Origin: Polaribacter sp. | GTDB lineage: Bacteria; Bacteroidota; Bacteroidia; Flavobacteriales; Flavobacteriaceae | Reading direction: 5' to 3' | Length of the DNA stretch: 7,181 nucleotides | Assembly (NCBI GenBank): GCA_030731695.1 | Contig: JANQTK010000236.1 | Span: 1-7,181, forward strand | Shown here: piece after piece, positions 6,640 through 7,181 of the stretch | Numbering within the stretch: position 1 is the stretch's first letter | How the letters are laid out: each line of letters opens with the position of its first letter | Notes under the pieces: model-generated | What the model saw: only the letters and a program-made list of their open reading frames with translations | What the model was told of the DNA's origin: nothing | Databases searched by the model: none | Made by a program: the position numbers and the translations under genes

Positions 6640-6647
6640 CAAAATTA
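6640..6647 (-). promoter_or_regulatory. Candidate -7 promoter element for the bamD operon
   Basis: TAATTTTG on the minus strand matches TANNTTTG exactly, but only four bases separate it from the bamD ATG. If used, the transcript would have almost no leader. No TTG -33 element is found 17-23 bp upstream. A second, one-mismatch site, TATTATTG (6717-6724), lies further up in the gap. Either or neither may be real. Confidence 0.33.
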
Positions 6648-6734
6648 GGAATTAAATATGGATTAGTAAAATGATATTTTGAAGATAAAAATCGCCTAAA
6701 AAAAAGCTTCCATCTCCAATAATAATCACAAAAA

Positions 6735-7181
6735 CTATGCTTTATTTGCGGTAGTAATTAGTAATTTGATATCGTTATCAAACAAGTAAAACCCACCTTT
6801 ATCATCGCCAATCAATTTTATTTTATCTAAAATATTTCTAGCAAGTGCTTCTTCTTCAATTTGTTCTGAAACATACCACTGTAAAAAATTGTGAGTTGCG
6901 TAATCTTTTTCTTTCAGGCAAATATCAACCAAATCATTAATACAAGCTGATACTTTAACTTCGTGTTTAAACAATTCTTGAAACATTTCTTTGAAAGAAC
7001 CAAATTCTGTTGGAGGTGCATCTAAAGCCGAAATTTTTGCATGACCTCCTCTTTCGTTGATGAATTTCACCAACTTTAACATGTGCATTCTTTCTTCATC
7101 AGAATGTGCATACATAAACTGAGCAACTCCTTCAAAACCAAGAACTTCAGCCCAAGAAGCCATGGCTAAATATATTTGTGA
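6735..7181 (-). CDS. Ferritin (non-haem iron storage protein), 5' end missing
   Basis: Forms a 24-subunit shell that oxidises Fe(II) and stores ferric mineral in the cytoplasm, limiting iron toxicity. The frame is open to the right edge and reads SQIYLAMASWAE, the normal end of ferritin helix A. The first visible ATG (7161-7163) is therefore an internal Met, and about 20 residues are missing. Numbering from that Met, the ferroxidase ligands seen are Glu24 and His27 (SDEERMHML), Glu68 (KHEV) and Gln101/Glu104 (SEQIEEEALA); the helix A glutamate lies outside. YATHNFLQWYVSEQ is strongly typical of bacterial FtnA-type ferritins, and no bacterioferritin haem Met can be judged. The C-terminus DDKGGFYLFDNDI is complete, ending in TAG. 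It is separated from bamD by 98 bp and is probably its own unit. Confidence 0.95.
   Translation of the reverse strand, partial: SQIYLAMASWAEVLGFEGVAQFMYAHSDEERMHMLKLVKFINERGGHAKISALDAPPTEFGSFKEMFQELFKHEVKVSACINDLVDICLKEKDYATHNFLQWYVSEQIEEEALARNILDKIKLIGDDKGGFYLFDNDIKLLITTANKA

Noticed and set aside
6684..6716. Possible terminator after ferritin (an 8-T run on the minus strand with flanking GGAGAT and ATCTTC)
   Set aside because: The six-base pairing encloses the T-run instead of preceding it, so it lacks terminator geometry; no other stem directly upstream of the Ts was found.
7161..7163. ATG as the start of a 142-residue ferritin
   Set aside because: The frame continues to the right edge and encodes SQIYLA, the conserved ferritin helix A, so this Met is internal.
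1..7181. A novel defence, mobile or biosynthetic system
   Set aside because: Every gene belongs to a core or well-known family in an order familiar from flavobacteria, with uniform base composition by eye and no integrase, transposase, toxin-antitoxin pair or array.

Overview
The window looks like a chromosomal housekeeping segment from a flavobacterium (Bacteroidota, family Flavobacteriaceae, most like the genus Flavobacterium). The evidence is the low G+C content and A-rich gene starts without Shine-Dalgarno sequences. There are also several copies of the Bacteroidota -7 promoter motif TANNTTTG, a PorD/DUF4835 protein (a family confined to this phylum as far as I know), and proteins whose sequences read as flavobacterial. 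All eight genes lie on the minus strand, so transcription runs from high to low coordinates. No tRNA, rRNA, CRISPR array, insertion sequence or phage gene is visible, and no gene-free stretch exceeds 300 bases.

In transcription order, the right edge holds the 3' part of a ferritin gene whose start lies outside the window. After a 98-bp gap comes a tight cluster: bamD (outer-membrane assembly lipoprotein), a small RNA polymerase omega subunit gene, coaBC (two steps of coenzyme A synthesis), porD (a secreted DUF4835 protein linked to type IX secretion) and recN (DNA-repair ATPase). Spacings are 10 bp, a 1-bp TAATG overlap, an 8-bp overlap and 59 bp, which implies one operon with translational coupling in the middle. 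After a 108-bp gap with a low-complexity leader comes fabI (enoyl-ACP reductase). Last, cut by the left edge, is a family 2 glycosyltransferase gene that appears to have its own promoter.

The cluster mixes envelope biogenesis (BamD, PorD, and indirectly FabI and the glycosyltransferase) with core metabolism and information processing (CoaBC, omega, RecN). CoA supplies the phosphopantetheine arm of the acyl carrier protein used by FabI, but the grouping probably reflects conserved flavobacterial gene order more than one pathway.

The most interesting points are: (1) CoaBC carries Asp and Ser where the decarboxylase family normally has a substrate-binding Asn and a catalytic Cys; (2) a structured, probably dispersed intergenic element downstream of fabI resembles the Flavo-1 RNA motif; (3) a terminator-like hairpin is interleaved with the glycosyltransferase promoter; and (4) recN and the glycosyltransferase both appear to start with TTG. 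I found no convincing sign of a wholly new biological system.
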